DNA of 64,000 nucleotides from a virus, in the IMG/VR virus record IMGVR_UViG_3300046517_002960, positions 62,001-126,000 of that record; one strand, 5' to 3'. Of the stretch, positions 49,248 to 60,400 are shown piece by piece. How positions within the stretch are numbered: position 1 is the stretch's first letter; the number at the start of each line of letters is the position of its first letter. Under the pieces are notes generated by a model, which had not been told where the DNA came from, searched no databases, and was given only the letters and a program-made list of their open reading frames with translations. A program made the position numbers and the translations under genes.

Positions 49248-51089
49248 TCAGATGAGCGAGAAGATCCCGTGGCAGTCGATGGAGCTCACGGTGGTGGCGT
49301 TGACGCCGAAGACGGTGACGGAGCCGTCCGTGTTGAAGGACATCGTGGGGGGCCAGTTACCCGACAGCGCGTTCTGGGTCCCGATGACGGGGAGCAGCTT
49401 GCGCCCGGAGGCCGGGGTGTACCCGGCCGGCAGCGCACCCGCGGCAAGCACCGCGGTGCCGTCGCTCTTGGTGCCGATCAGCCGCAGCGAGATCGACACC
49501 TCCACGCTGCCGGTGGGCAGCAGCCGGTACTTCTTCCACCCGCCCGAGCCGAGACCCCAGCCGTTGGCGCCGGGCGGGAAGTCGTGCCAGGTCTCCGCGG
49601 CCGAAGGGCTCGTCCCGGGCTGCACGGCGGTGACCGGCCCGGTGTACCCGGCCGCGAACGCGTTCCCCGCCGTGTCGGTCCCCGCGGCCGGCTGCAGCGC
49701 GGCCAGCAGCACGCCCGCGGTGAAGTAGGTGATGACGACCTTGCCGTCCGCGCCCCCGCCAGCCTGGACCGGCGCGGCGCCGGTATGCCAGTTGACGGTG
49801 ATCAGCGGGTTCTGGCCGTTATCGCCGCCCGCGCCGTACGCGGAGCCGTAGTTATTGAGGTTGAACGAGCTGCCCGGGCCGAGCGAGACGGACTGGGCGG
49901 CCCCGCTCTGCAGCGCGCTGCCGAGGCCCTGCCCGGTCAGGTCGGTGGTGACCGTGCCGCCGACGTTGCCCTGCCACCAGGTCTTGATCCCGGTGATCCC
50001 GCCCGCGTTCCAGCTGGACGGCAGCGACGACCGGTTCGTGTAGCCGAGGATGACGTACGCGCCGTTGTTGTACCAGGTGTGCGTCCACTCAAGCCGGATG
50101 GAGACCTGGTCGATGGTCTTGCCGGACAGGTCGCCCTGGGGGTTCCCGCCGATGATGCCCAGGGCTTTCTGCGTGCCGTTGTACGACCCGCCTGAGGCGG
50201 TCTCGCCGCCCTGCCACATGGTCCCGTCCGCCCTTTTCTGGTTGGCGTTGCCGCCGGTCGCGTCCGACCCGAAGTAGGTGGCTGAGCTGTTCAGCCGGTA
50301 GGTGCTCGTGCCCGAGGTGGCCGCGGTGGCCGCCCCGGCGCCCCCGCCGCCCGCGCCCGGTGTCGACCCGTTGCTCCCGTTGGCCCCGCTGGCGCCCCCG
50401 TTCCCGCCGCCCCCGGTGCCCCCGGACGCTCCGGACGACCCGGATGACGTGATGCCGTTGGCTCCGGATGCGTTCGGACCGGCCGGTGCCCCGCCGCCGC
50501 AGCCGCCGGTTCCCTGGCTGCCGTTCCCGCCGCCGTTCCCGCCGTGGTTCTCGATGGTGCCCGTGCCCGGGCCGCCGTGCCCGGCCGTGCCGCCGCCGGG
50601 ACCCCCGGTGAAACCGCTGCCCGCCCCGCCGCCGTTGGCGAACACACCTCCCGTGGTCGTGCCGCCGCCCCCGGAGGAGGTATCGAACAGCGTCGCGCCG
50701 CCGTCCTGCCCCCCGTTCCCGGTGGTCCCGCCGGAGCCGCCGTTGCCGACGATGTAGCTGTATGTCACCCCTGGCACCACCGGGTAGGCGGGCTCGCTGG
50801 CGTATTCTCCGCCCCCTCCGCCTTCGCCGCCGCGGGTCGACCCGCCGCCGCCCCCGCCCGCGCCGGCCCCCCAGCATTCGATTTTGGCTGCTGTCACGCC
50901 GGCCGGGCAGGTCCAGGTGTACGTCCCGTTGCCCGCCTGGGTGACCTGGCCCTGGTTCTGCCCGTAGGTCAGCGCGGGCGGCGCGGCCGGGTGCGCGGAC
51001 AGGTGCGCGGCCAGCCGGGCTTCGACGTCGGCGGCCTTGGCGTGCGCGGTTGACGGGAGCAGGCGGGGGTCCTGGCCGGGGTTCGTCAT
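49248..51089 (-). CDS. Glycine-rich minor tail / adhesin-like protein
   Basis: 613 residues. After a short helical start comes a Gly-rich domain introduced by YTWTCPAGVTAAKIECWGAGAGGGG (about 57-80) and extending to about 250, then a lectin-like beta region (QVSIRLEWTHTWYNNGAYVILGYTNRSS) and a C-terminal repeat typical of tail tips (WKKYRLLPTGSVEVSI). Gly-rich domains of this kind form polyglycine-II-like sandwiches in phage adhesins, so receptor binding is likely. Confidence 0.75.
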   Translation of the reverse strand: MTNPGQDPRLLPSTAHAKAADVEARLAAHLSAHPAAPPALTYGQNQGQVTQAGNGTYTWTCPAGVTAAKIECWGAGAGGGGGGSTRGGEGGGGGEYASEPAYPVVPGVTYSYIVGNGGSGGTTGNGGQDGGATLFDTSSGGGGTTTGGVFANGGGAGSGFTGGPGGGTAGHGGPGTGTIENHGGNGGGNGSQGTGGCGGGAPAGPNASGANGITSSGSSGASGGTGGGGNGGASGANGSNGSTPGAGGGGAGAATAATSGTSTYRLNSSATYFGSDATGGNANQKRADGTMWQGGETASGGSYNGTQKALGIIGGNPQGDLSGKTIDQVSIRLEWTHTWYNNGAYVILGYTNRSSLPSSWNAGGITGIKTWWQGNVGGTVTTDLTGQGLGSALQSGAAQSVSLGPGSSFNLNNYGSAYGAGGDNGQNPLITVNWHTGAAPVQAGGGADGKVVITYFTAGVLLAALQPAAGTDTAGNAFAAGYTGPVTAVQPGTSPSAAETWHDFPPGANGWGLGSGGWKKYRLLPTGSVEVSISLRLIGTKSDGTAVLAAGALPAGYTPASGRKLLPVIGTQNALSGNWPPTMSFNTDGSVTVFGVNATTVSSIDCHGIFSLI

Positions 51090-51161
51090 GATGCAGCCCT
51101 CAGATCAACCGGATCGTGCGTCGGCTGACGTGGGCTCACGTAGAGTGATGTGGTACTCATG

Positions 51162-54100
51162 TTACGAAATCCGATCGGAGTACCATCGTGGGAGATATGA
51201 CACTCCAAGGTTCGGAGCACCAGTAGGGCTGTACGCGAGGAAGACATTATCTCCTGGGGTTAGATAGAATGGGCCGCCACTTACGATGCAGGAGTCCAGC
51301 ACCGAGATGGCCTGGCTCCGGTCCAGGTTGGAGCCCATGATCCGGCCGAGGTCCCGGTCCGAGGTGGGCTCATCAATGAAGAAGTTGGTGTATGCGTTAC
51401 CGGGGGAGATGTTGAGTATCACGGTCTGTCCCTGGGTATCGAGGAACAGCACGTCCAGGAACTGGTCATTCTGGTCGGTGTCACTTACCGATACGGCGTA
51501 GTACGCGCTGGTATTAGAGGGGTCCATGTCCTTGACGGGAAGCGTGATCTCGCCCATGATCACGACGCCGTTGACGATGTCCGTGGCCGGCGTCACCGAG
51601 CGGGTCAGCTGCGTGGTCCAGACCGGGCCGCCGGCGTACTCGTACTGGTAGACGGTCAGCGTGATCTGCCGGGCGGAGGACGGGCTGTCCCAGGTGAAGT
51701 TCATCAGCACGGCCGAGTAGGTGCCGCGGTACAGCGAGTTGGTCCCGGCGATCACCTGCGGCACCGCGTACTGGCGGCCGTCCGGGTTGTCCGCCGGGTA
51801 GACCGGCACGCACGGGTTCAGGTTCTCGGGCGCGTCCGGGCCGGGCCGGTGCGCGATCAGCGTCCCGAACGGGGCCAGCGGCGGGGTCCAGGTCAGGAAG
51901 ACCGCGCCGCCGCCGCCGGCTCCGCCGAGCTGCGCGGTGGTGCTCATGTCCGCGCCGCCGCCCCCGCCGCCAGGGGGTGAGTTGGTGCTGCCCGGCTGAT
52001 CGGCCGCGGGCGCGCCGTCCGCGCCTTTGCCGCCGCCGGTCACGGCTGCCGCGCCGGCCTGGCTGGTGGCCGCGGTGCCCGCGCTGGCGAACCCGCCCGA
52101 CGCGCCGCCCCCGCCGCCCAGCAGGGTCGTAGACCAGCCCGCGCCGCCGGGGAAGTGCACCGCGTTGGCCGAGCCGGATCCGCCGGCGCCGCCCGCGGTG
52201 GCGTTGAGCGCGGCGCTGGCCCCGCCGCTGGCCCGGACCACGGTCCCGGTCGTGCCCGCCGAGCCGAACGTGGTCTGGCCGCCGGCTACCGGGCTGCCCG
52301 CCGCGATAATGTAAGTCAGCCGGACCTGGCCGATCGCGCCGTTTCCCCCGCCGCCGTTATATGCGGTGGAGAACCCCCCGCCGCCCCCGCCGCCCGGGCC
52401 GCCGCCCGCGCCCGGCCAGCCCGAGGCCGGGGCTCCGGCGCCGCCCGCCCCGCCGCCGGATACCGCGCTGGCCCCGGCACCGCCCGCGGTGGCCCCGCCT
52501 GCCCCGCCCGCGCTGCCGCCCGCGCCCGTGCCCCCGGATCCGCCGCCGCCCCCGCCGCCCTGCCGCGGTGCGGTCCCGCCCGCGCCCCCGGAGAAGTGGG
52601 TGCCGTTAGTGCTGCCGGAGCCTCCCGCGCCTCCTGTGGTCCCGCCGAGCAGCGCGCTGGCGCCGCCGTGCGCGGTGACCACGGTCACGGTGGTCGCCGC
52701 CGACCCGAACGTGGTGCTGGCGCCGCTGCGCTGGCTGACGGTCCCCTGGCCGGACAGCCCGCCGCCGCCGGACCCGCCGGACCCGGTGGTGAACGGGACC
52801 CGGGTGCCGGCCGTGACGGGCAGCGCGGATTCCGCCGCGTACTCGCCGCCCCCGCCGCCGCCCGAGCCCGGGCCGCCGCCCGCGCCGCCGCCCCAGCACT
52901 CGGCCTTGACCGTGGTGACCCCGGCCGGGACCAGCCAGCTGCCGGCGCCGGCCGAGGTGAACGTGATGACGTGCTGGGTGTCACCGGAGGACCCGGCCGT
53001 GCCGCAGGAATACGGGACCGGGGTGCCAGCCGCGACGGTCAGCGCGTTCTCCCGCGCGTACTCGCCCCCGCCGCCCCCGCCGCCCAGCCCGGCGGTGGTC
53101 CGGCTGGCCCCGGCGCCGCCCGCTCCGGTGGCCTCGGCCTGGACGCTGGTCACGCCCAGCGGCGGCCACCACACCCCGGTGCCTGTCAGCTCGGTGCTCA
53201 CCGGCCCGGCCTGCGGCAGCTGGAACTGCGCTGAGAACGGGGTCCGGGCGGTGCCGGCCGCGCCCATGACCTGGTAGATGGTGCCGCGCTGGGAGGCCGG
53301 GGAGGACAGCGAGGACGGGTTGGCGATCACGTCGTCCAGCCAGGCGTGCAGCCGGATCAGCACGGTGGAGCCCTTGTAGACGAAGTTGGAGATCCGCACC
53401 GAGTAGGCCGTGATGCCCGCGTAGTTGAACCCGGCCGCGCCCTGCGGGATGTTCGCGGTGTGCCGGGTCCAGGCCGGGGTGCCCGCCGAGTTCGACCAGC
53501 GCTGGCTGTTGTAGGTGCGGGAGAACCGCAGCGTGTGGCCGCCGTTGTCGGTCAGCGTCCAGGCCAGGGTCAGGTTGACCTTCATGGCCGGCCACGGGCC
53601 GAAGTGAGCGGTGTCGTAGCTCAGCCCCACCCACGCGGACAGCACCGGCAGCCCGGTGATGTTCAGCGTGCCCAGCCCGGACCGGGTGTAGGTGCAGACC
53701 GTGCCCCAGGCGGCGGCCGGCGGGGTCCAGTGCGCCGAGGCCGGGCCGTTCACGAACTGGGTGGAGCTGGAGGACCAGTTCGTCCCGGAGACGGTGCCGA
53801 AGGTATCCAGCGTGACCGGGGCGGGCGGCGCGGCGAGGCCGCCGAGCAGCGGGGAGGCGAACGCGACCTGCTGCAGCCCGTCCGTGTCTGACCGGCCGTA
53901 CGGCAGCGCCTGGAAGTGCAGCGTGACCACGGTGATCGGGTCCTGGTTCATCAGGAACCCGTAAGTGATCGTGGCGGGCAGCGCGCGGAAGCAGTCGAAG
54001 ACCAGCGGCAGGCCGCTCGCCACGGGCGTCCAGGTCAGTGTCCAGGTCTGCTGGTCGGTGACGGACATCAGCAGCTCGCGGGCCGCGTTCATGGTCGGGA

Positions 54101-54410
54101 TGTCCGGCGCCGTGATCTTTACCGGCAGGTGAATTTCCCTGTTCGAGCTACGAAATCCGAAAGGACGTTCGCCATCAAGCAGCAAGCTCTGCACGATGTC
54201 TGTCGTGGCCTGGGGGGCGCCCAGGTCGTACGACATGCCGTAGGACAGCCCGGAGCCGCCGCCCTGCGGGGGAGCGAGCAGCTGGAAGACGACGGCCTGG
54301 CCCGCGGTGTTGACCAGCTCGGGGATCAGCGACGGGACGCCGCCGGGCTGGCCCATCAGCTCGATCATGGTCCCGATGGCCAGGGAATCGTAAAGCCCTG
54401 GGGTCGTCAC
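51162..54410 (-). CDS. Large minor tail protein with distal-tail-like N-terminus and two Gly-rich insert domains
   Basis: 1082 residues from GTG 54410. Residues 1-200 (YDSLAIGTM...FGFRSSNREIHLPVKI...TLHFQALPYGRS) follow a distal-tail protein pattern. A carbohydrate-binding-like beta domain comes next. At about 430-840 there are Gly-rich segments, two of them introduced by the same SAGAGSWLVPAGVTTVKAEC-type sequence seen in the adjacent adhesin. A beta C-terminal part follows. It probably links the tail tube to the receptor-binding tip. Confidence 0.75.
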   Translation of the reverse strand: MTTPGLYDSLAIGTMIELMGQPGGVPSLIPELVNTAGQAVVFQLLAPPQGGGSGLSYGMSYDLGAPQATTDIVQSLLLDGERPFGFRSSNREIHLPVKITAPDIPTMNAARELLMSVTDQQTWTLTWTPVASGLPLVFDCFRALPATITYGFLMNQDPITVVTLHFQALPYGRSDTDGLQQVAFASPLLGGLAAPPAPVTLDTFGTVSGTNWSSSSTQFVNGPASAHWTPPAAAWGTVCTYTRSGLGTLNITGLPVLSAWVGLSYDTAHFGPWPAMKVNLTLAWTLTDNGGHTLRFSRTYNSQRWSNSAGTPAWTRHTANIPQGAAGFNYAGITAYSVRISNFVYKGSTVLIRLHAWLDDVIANPSSLSSPASQRGTIYQVMGAAGTARTPFSAQFQLPQAGPVSTELTGTGVWWPPLGVTSVQAEATGAGGAGASRTTAGLGGGGGGGEYARENALTVAAGTPVPYSCGTAGSSGDTQHVITFTSAGAGSWLVPAGVTTVKAECWGGGAGGGPGSGGGGGGEYAAESALPVTAGTRVPFTTGSGGSGGGGLSGQGTVSQRSGASTTFGSAATTVTVVTAHGGASALLGGTTGGAGGSGSTNGTHFSGGAGGTAPRQGGGGGGGSGGTGAGGSAGGAGGATAGGAGASAVSGGGAGGAGAPASGWPGAGGGPGGGGGGGFSTAYNGGGGNGAIGQVRLTYIIAAGSPVAGGQTTFGSAGTTGTVVRASGGASAALNATAGGAGGSGSANAVHFPGGAGWSTTLLGGGGGASGGFASAGTAATSQAGAAAVTGGGKGADGAPAADQPGSTNSPPGGGGGGADMSTTAQLGGAGGGGAVFLTWTPPLAPFGTLIAHRPGPDAPENLNPCVPVYPADNPDGRQYAVPQVIAGTNSLYRGTYSAVLMNFTWDSPSSARQITLTVYQYEYAGGPVWTTQLTRSVTPATDIVNGVVIMGEITLPVKDMDPSNTSAYYAVSVSDTDQNDQFLDVLFLDTQGQTVILNISPGNAYTNFFIDEPTSDRDLGRIMGSNLDRSQAISVLDSCIVSGGPFYLTPGDNVFLAYSPTGAPNLGVSYLPRWYSDRIS

Positions 54411-54491
54411 AGGCGGTCCGGGTCCTTTCTTCTCTGGACCCGGCTCCGTGACGGCCGCGGGCGTAAGTCTGCTGTTACCTGGCGGGAAGCG

Positions 54492-57400
54492 TTATCTCAC
54501 TGAGCCGTAGTACCCCCTTGAGGAAGCGCTGCCGGCCACCCCGTTCAGTGCCTGGGAGTACGCGGCCGGCGCCGCGCCCGTCAGCGCGATCAGGCGATCA
54601 AGTCTGCTGATCACCTGCATCTCGCCGGGGGTCATCCCGCCCGGGCCGATGACCCCGCCGGGCGGCACGGGCGAGACAACCTCGTTGCGCCCGGTGCCGT
54701 TGTAGGCCAAAGTGAGACCGGGAGGCAGAATGCCACCTCTGTCATACCAGCCGTAAATCGAAGCCAGGGTGGCGTACTGGGACGTACCCTGCTTCGGCAG
54801 CGGCGGCGCGTCGAACATGCTGAACGGCCTGATCGCGGTCGGGAAGCCCGTGCCGGCGGTCTGGGCGAGCTGCCCCAGCATCTGGTACACGCCTATCATC
54901 AGCGCGGGATGGCCGTGTACCAGCGCCTGGTCCTGGGTGACCCGTGCCTCCGCCCGGGCCGCGGCGATGAGGTGGCTCAGCGCGGGTGCGGACGGCACCG
55001 TGCCGGGCCTGCCCAGCGCCGCGTAAGCGGCTTCCCCGGCCCGCTGCCGGGCAGCCAGGGTGGCCAGCTCGCCCCGGATCGCGCTGCGGTTGGAGTACCA
55101 CCAGGTGCCGTGCCGGGCGTGCGCGAGCGAGTCGGCGAAGCCCTTGACGACGTGGGCGTAGTAGGTCTTCTCGGTGCTCTCATCGCTGGCCGCGTTCGCC
55201 CAGAAATCGGACAGGGACTGGGTGCCGTGCGGGGCCGGCCAGGGCGGGAACCGGTGCCCGGCCACGACGCCTCCGGACTGCAGCCGCGGCAGCACCTCGT
55301 GCGGCGGGGCCGGGATGATGGTCTCGTCGTGCCCGGTGGCGTTAACCGCTAGTGTCATCCCGGGCTTGAGCACGCCGCCCTTGTCGTACCAGTTGAACGC
55401 TCGTTCGTGTCCCCAGGCGGCAGCAGGTGAGCCGTACCTGCCGGAGATGTACGCGAGGCCCCACCGGACCTGGTTGGCGTAATCACCCAGGGCGTACGGG
55501 TGGCCGTGTCCCAGGCTGTTACCGGTCAGGTGGATGTGGCCGTTCTGCTCAGCGGTGAAGCTGCCCAGCTCGGTCGTCACGCACCAGACTTCCTGCTCGC
55601 CCGCATCCTCGTAGAAGAACCCCGGGTGCCCGACGTGCAGGGTCGGCTTGACGAACCCGATGATCAGGTTCTCAGTGCCGTACCGCTTGTCTGCGCGCTT
55701 GTAGACGCTGGGCCGGTAGCCTTCCAGGTAAACCGCCAGCCGGATGGTCTCGGCCAGCGCGCCGTCGTTCTGCGAGATCGACCGGTGGACGGTATGGCCT
55801 TCCCGCTGGTCGACCGAGCCTTCCGCCAGGAACATGGCATCCAGCCACGCCCTGCGCTGGGCGCTGGACATCGCCAGGATCATGGCGCGGTGATCCGTAT
55901 TCGGATGCCCGGCGCGCTCGGTCAGGTCCCGTGCGTACGGGGCGCTGAGCCGCCATTCCCGGTCCAGGCGCAGCTCTCCGTGCACCGTGCGCTCGCGCGT
56001 GCGGACCACGCTCCCGTGGCCTGCCAGGGCGCGCTCTATGTCCGGCCAGTTCTCCTGCTTGGTCTGGCCGATATGGAACGTGGCAGGAGAGCCGCCGTGG
56101 CGACCGGTGCCGTACTTCGGGTAGGCCTTGCGCTCCCAGCCGTCGCCGGCGACCCAGCCGAGCAGGGCAGCCTCTTCCAGGGTGATGGGCAGGCCGTCTT
56201 CCGCGTGATGCGGCTTAGCCAGGATCAGGATGCTGTCGGTCAGGCGTCCCTGGATCTCCCGCATTGACTCCCGGGGGAGCGTCGCCCGTGCGCGCTTGTC
56301 ACGCATCAGCCAGCGGTGATTCGGCGTCGTGGTGAACTCGGCCTGCGAGTTTCCGTAGCGGACCACCCGGTGCACTCCGGGATGCAGCACGGCAGTAATC
56401 CGCGTCCACTCGCTGCGCCCGGCCGCCTGGCTGTATCCGACCGTTTCATCACCGACGCGAACCTCGTCATGCTTCAGCCAGCCGCGCCGGGTCAGGACCA
56501 TCATGTCTGTGCTATAGCACTGCGGGATGCCGTAGGCCCCTGAGCTGGGGTTTACTGCCCAGGCGTTCCAGCCGCTTTCCTGGTTCCACAGGGCTTGCAG
56601 CGGCGGCCACTGATTCGCGCCCCAGCCGTACGCCCACAGGATCGAGCGGGCGAACGCCTGCGCCGCGGCAGCGGACCCGCTGTGCGGGGCGCCTGGCGCG
56701 AACCCGACGCCGCCCGGGTTCGATGCCATGGCGGCAGCCCATTTCGGCGGGATCTCGAAACCGGAGTTGCCGGCCAGCGAGGACTCGATCGTGCCGTACT
56801 GGCGGCCCAGCGCGGATAGCATCGTGGCGCCGTTGACGACGAACCCGACGTGATGCGCCGGGTTGCCGAAGAACACCATGCCGCCGGGCACCGGGCCGGA
56901 TGCCTTGCCCCACCGCTGCAGCCCGGCCGCATCAGGCCGCCCTACATTCATGCCGAACTTGTCGTACACAAAACTCACGAATCCGCTGCAGTCCCAGCCG
57001 GTGACAGGAGATGATCCGCCCCACACGTACGGCACCTTGCCCTTGAACCTCTCGGCGTAGGCCAGCACCGACTGCCCGGCGGCCGGCCCGGCCAGCATGG
57101 CCACCGCGCGGTTCGCGCTGTTCACCCCGGCCCTGATGTAGTCCTCCATGGACTTGGCCATCGCGGACGTGAAGCTGCCGTAGATCTTGTTCACGTAATC
57201 CGGGGTCAGGCCCCAGGTGCCAGCCGGGGTGCCGGGTACCGCGCCGCCCGAGGCGAATCCCGGGACGCGCATCCCGGCCGCGCCGTGCGGGGTCACCTCG
57301 ATGCCAGCCAGGCGCGGGACCCGGTCGTACAGCCCGGGGACCGGCAGCAGCGCGGGCGGCACCGCGCCCCCGGCCGCGAACCCGGGCAGCTTGCCGCGCA

Positions 57401-60400
57401 GGTGGTCGACCGCGCCGGCTTGCACCATGCGGGTGGGCACGACGACCTCGCCGGGCATCAGCAGCGCGCCTACCGAGTCGCGGCCGGGGATGCCGCCGGA
57501 GATGAACCCGCCTTCCGCGTGCGGTGACAGGAATCCGCCGGGGCTGATCGAGTAGCTTTTCCCGTCGCTGCCCTTGATGCTGAAGTTGCCGTCGCCGCGC
57601 ATGCTAACCTGCAGGCTGGTGTGCGCGGGCAGGTTGCGCAGCGCGGTGAACAGGTTGTCCGCGTTGCGCCTGCTTACGTCGATGGCGCCGGCCATCTTCT
57701 CGAAGTCGCCCATCGTCGTGCTGGCCTTGCGGCCCGCCTCCGTCAGCTTCTCCCGGCCCAGCTCCTGCCACAGCGCCGCGGCCTTGTCCCGGCTCAGGCC
57801 CAGCCCGTTGACCGCCCAGTCCACGAACTTGGCCTTGGAGTCCCTGGCAGTGAGGTTCAGCTTCGCCAGGTCCGGGCCGAACCTGGCGGTGATCTCTTTC
57901 CACAGCACGTTCGCCCTGCCGGTGGAGACGTCCAGGCCGCTGACCGCCCAGTCCGCGAATGCCTTCCTGGCATCGACGGCTGCGCCCCTGACCTCATTCA
58001 TGGCGGGCTCGAGCTGATTCGAGACCGACTTCCACAGCTGCTCAGCCTGATCGCGGGTCAGGTGCAGGGCCTCCTGCGCGAATGCCAGGAACTGCCTGTG
58101 CGCGTCGGCGGTGCTGCCGGTCAGGTTGACCAGGCTCTGGGCCAGCTGCAGTGCCGTGTCGTGGGTCCTTCTGGAGAACAGCCCGGTTTTCAGCACGGCT
58201 TCGGCGAAGCTGGTGAAGATGGCCTGGCCGCCGTTGGCGGTGATGATGGCCTGCGCCATGGCGGCGTTCAGGTTGGTGCCCAGCGCGATCGACAGGTTCT
58301 TGACGTCCTGGGTCAGGTCGGACGCGTCGGTGGTCAGCGTGGTGGTGATCTTGTCCAGGTCGTGCATCGGGTCCTTGGTCTTGCCGACCCACTTAGACAG
58401 CTCTTTGAAGCTGTTCGCGCCCTGGTACCCTCCGCGCTGCGCCAGCCCGTACAGGATGTCCGTCATCGCCTGCGAGCTCTTGGCCGCCGGCAGCATGGAC
58501 GCGACCATGTCCTTGTTGGCCTGGGCCAGCATGTCCACGCCGTCCTGGCCCTTGCCCGCCGCGTTGGCCAGCAGGGACAGGGAGTCCATCTGGGTGTTGG
58601 CCGCGTCCGCGGTGCGCAGGAACGTGTCCCGGGCCATCAGCGAGGCGGTGTTGATCCCGGTCATCGAGATCTTGCCGCCCTGCGCGGCGTCGGCCGCCAG
58701 CTTCAGGCTCATGCCGACCTTGCCGCTGGAATCGGACAGCTTGACCCCGGCCGTGGTCAGCGACTGGTACAGCCCCTCGGTCTGGGTGGCGAAGGCATTG
58801 AATCCCTGCTCGCCGCCCTCGATCGTCTTGATGAAGGTGTCCCAGCCCTGGTTCAGCTGGCCGACCTTCTCCTGCTGCTGCAGGGCCGCGAAGGTGACCG
58901 CGTTGACCGAGGCCTCCAGCTGGCCGCCGGTCCCGGTGATGTTCTGATAGCCGTTGATCAGGTTCTGCACCTTCTGGTGCATGACCGCGAAGGTGTCGTT
59001 CGCCTTGACCCCGGCCAGGTCCATCAGCGCGAACGCCTGGGAGACGCTGTACCCGTGCCGGACCAGGGAGCCGGTCTCGGCGTACAGGGTCCGGTAGGAG
59101 CCGACCAGCTTGTTCAGCTCACCGCGCAGCCTGGCCACGTCGTCCTGGATGGCCTGTTCTTTCCCGCCACCCGGCACGAACAGGTCCTTGACAGCCCGGC
59201 CGGCCGCTTTCAGGCCGTCCAGGGTGTTCCCGGAGGTGATCCCGGTGACGGCCCTGCCCCACTCAGTGCCGAATGCCTTGGCGTCGTAGCCAAGGGACCG
59301 GAGCGTGGTGCCCAGGTTGCCCCAGTTCTTGCCCTCGGCGGCCAGCAGGGCGCCGCTATCGGTCATCCGCCCGCGGAGCTCGCCGATGGCAACGGCCAGC
59401 CCGGTGGTCGCCGCCTCCGACGCTGTCATCGCCGCAGCCTGGGCCTGTACGTCCGCGATGAGGTTCTTCGTGCCGGTGTCGGTCTGGTTCATCTGGTAGA
59501 CCAGGAGGCCGATCGCGGCAGCCCCGGCGATCGCCCAGGTCCACGGGCTGGTGATCAGCGCGGCCAGCCCGGTGACCAGATTGAGCGACCCGGCTGCCGC
59601 CTTGCCCAGCGCCCCGCCCAGCAAGCCGACGTCAGTGGCGGCCTCGGCCGCGATGCCGAACTTGGAGATCCAGCCGATCAGGGACGCGATCGGGCCGATC
59701 ATCTTGACGAACATGCCGCCGAGCACAGAACCCCAGAGCCACACGCCATGCAGCGCCAGCGCGGCTGCAATCAGCGGGCCGGGCAGCTTGGAGATCACGT
59801 CCAGCACCTGCGTGGCGGCGACGAAGAACTGCAGGAAGTAGTGCGCGATCCCCGGGTCCTTGGTCAGCAGGTTGTGGATCGCCTCGGTGACGTGGCCGAC
59901 GATCTGGCCGAACTGGGCTAGGTACCCGGTCCCGCTCCTGATCATCCCGGCGAAGCTGCCCTGCTTGCCGACCCAGATGTCGATCTCGGCAACCCACCTG
60001 TCGAACAGGTCGACAACCGGCTCGAGGATTTTCTGCAGGTTCGCGGACTGGCTGTTGATGACGCCCAGGGCGCCGCCGAAGATCTCGATGCTCCGCGGCG
60101 CCATCGCTTCCATCAGGGCATCGAACTTGCCGGTCAGCGGCGGGATGTCGGCGCCCATCGCCGCAGACACGGTCCGCACGGCCTGGATCCGCACCCCGAC
60201 GTCATGCATCGACTCGGACAGCGCCGCGACCCCGGCTGCCCCGGCGATGACCGCGCCGGTCACCGCGATGATCGACTCGATGACGGCGTCCAGCGCGACG
60301 TGCCACACCTTGATCCCGCCGATGGCGCCGCCCAGGCCCCAGAATCCGCCGCCCTTGAACGCCCAGCCCTGCAGTTTCGCCCAGGCGCCCTCGGTCGCAG

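Noticed and set aside
51155-54170. Shared TACGAAATCCGA sequence near 51,159 and 54,150 as a recombination site
   Set aside because: Only about 12 bp, one copy inside a coding region, no further similarity around it.
49248-54410. CRISPR-like repeats in the Gly-rich tail genes
   Set aside because: The repetition is codon-level Gly repetition without constant repeat and spacer lengths.
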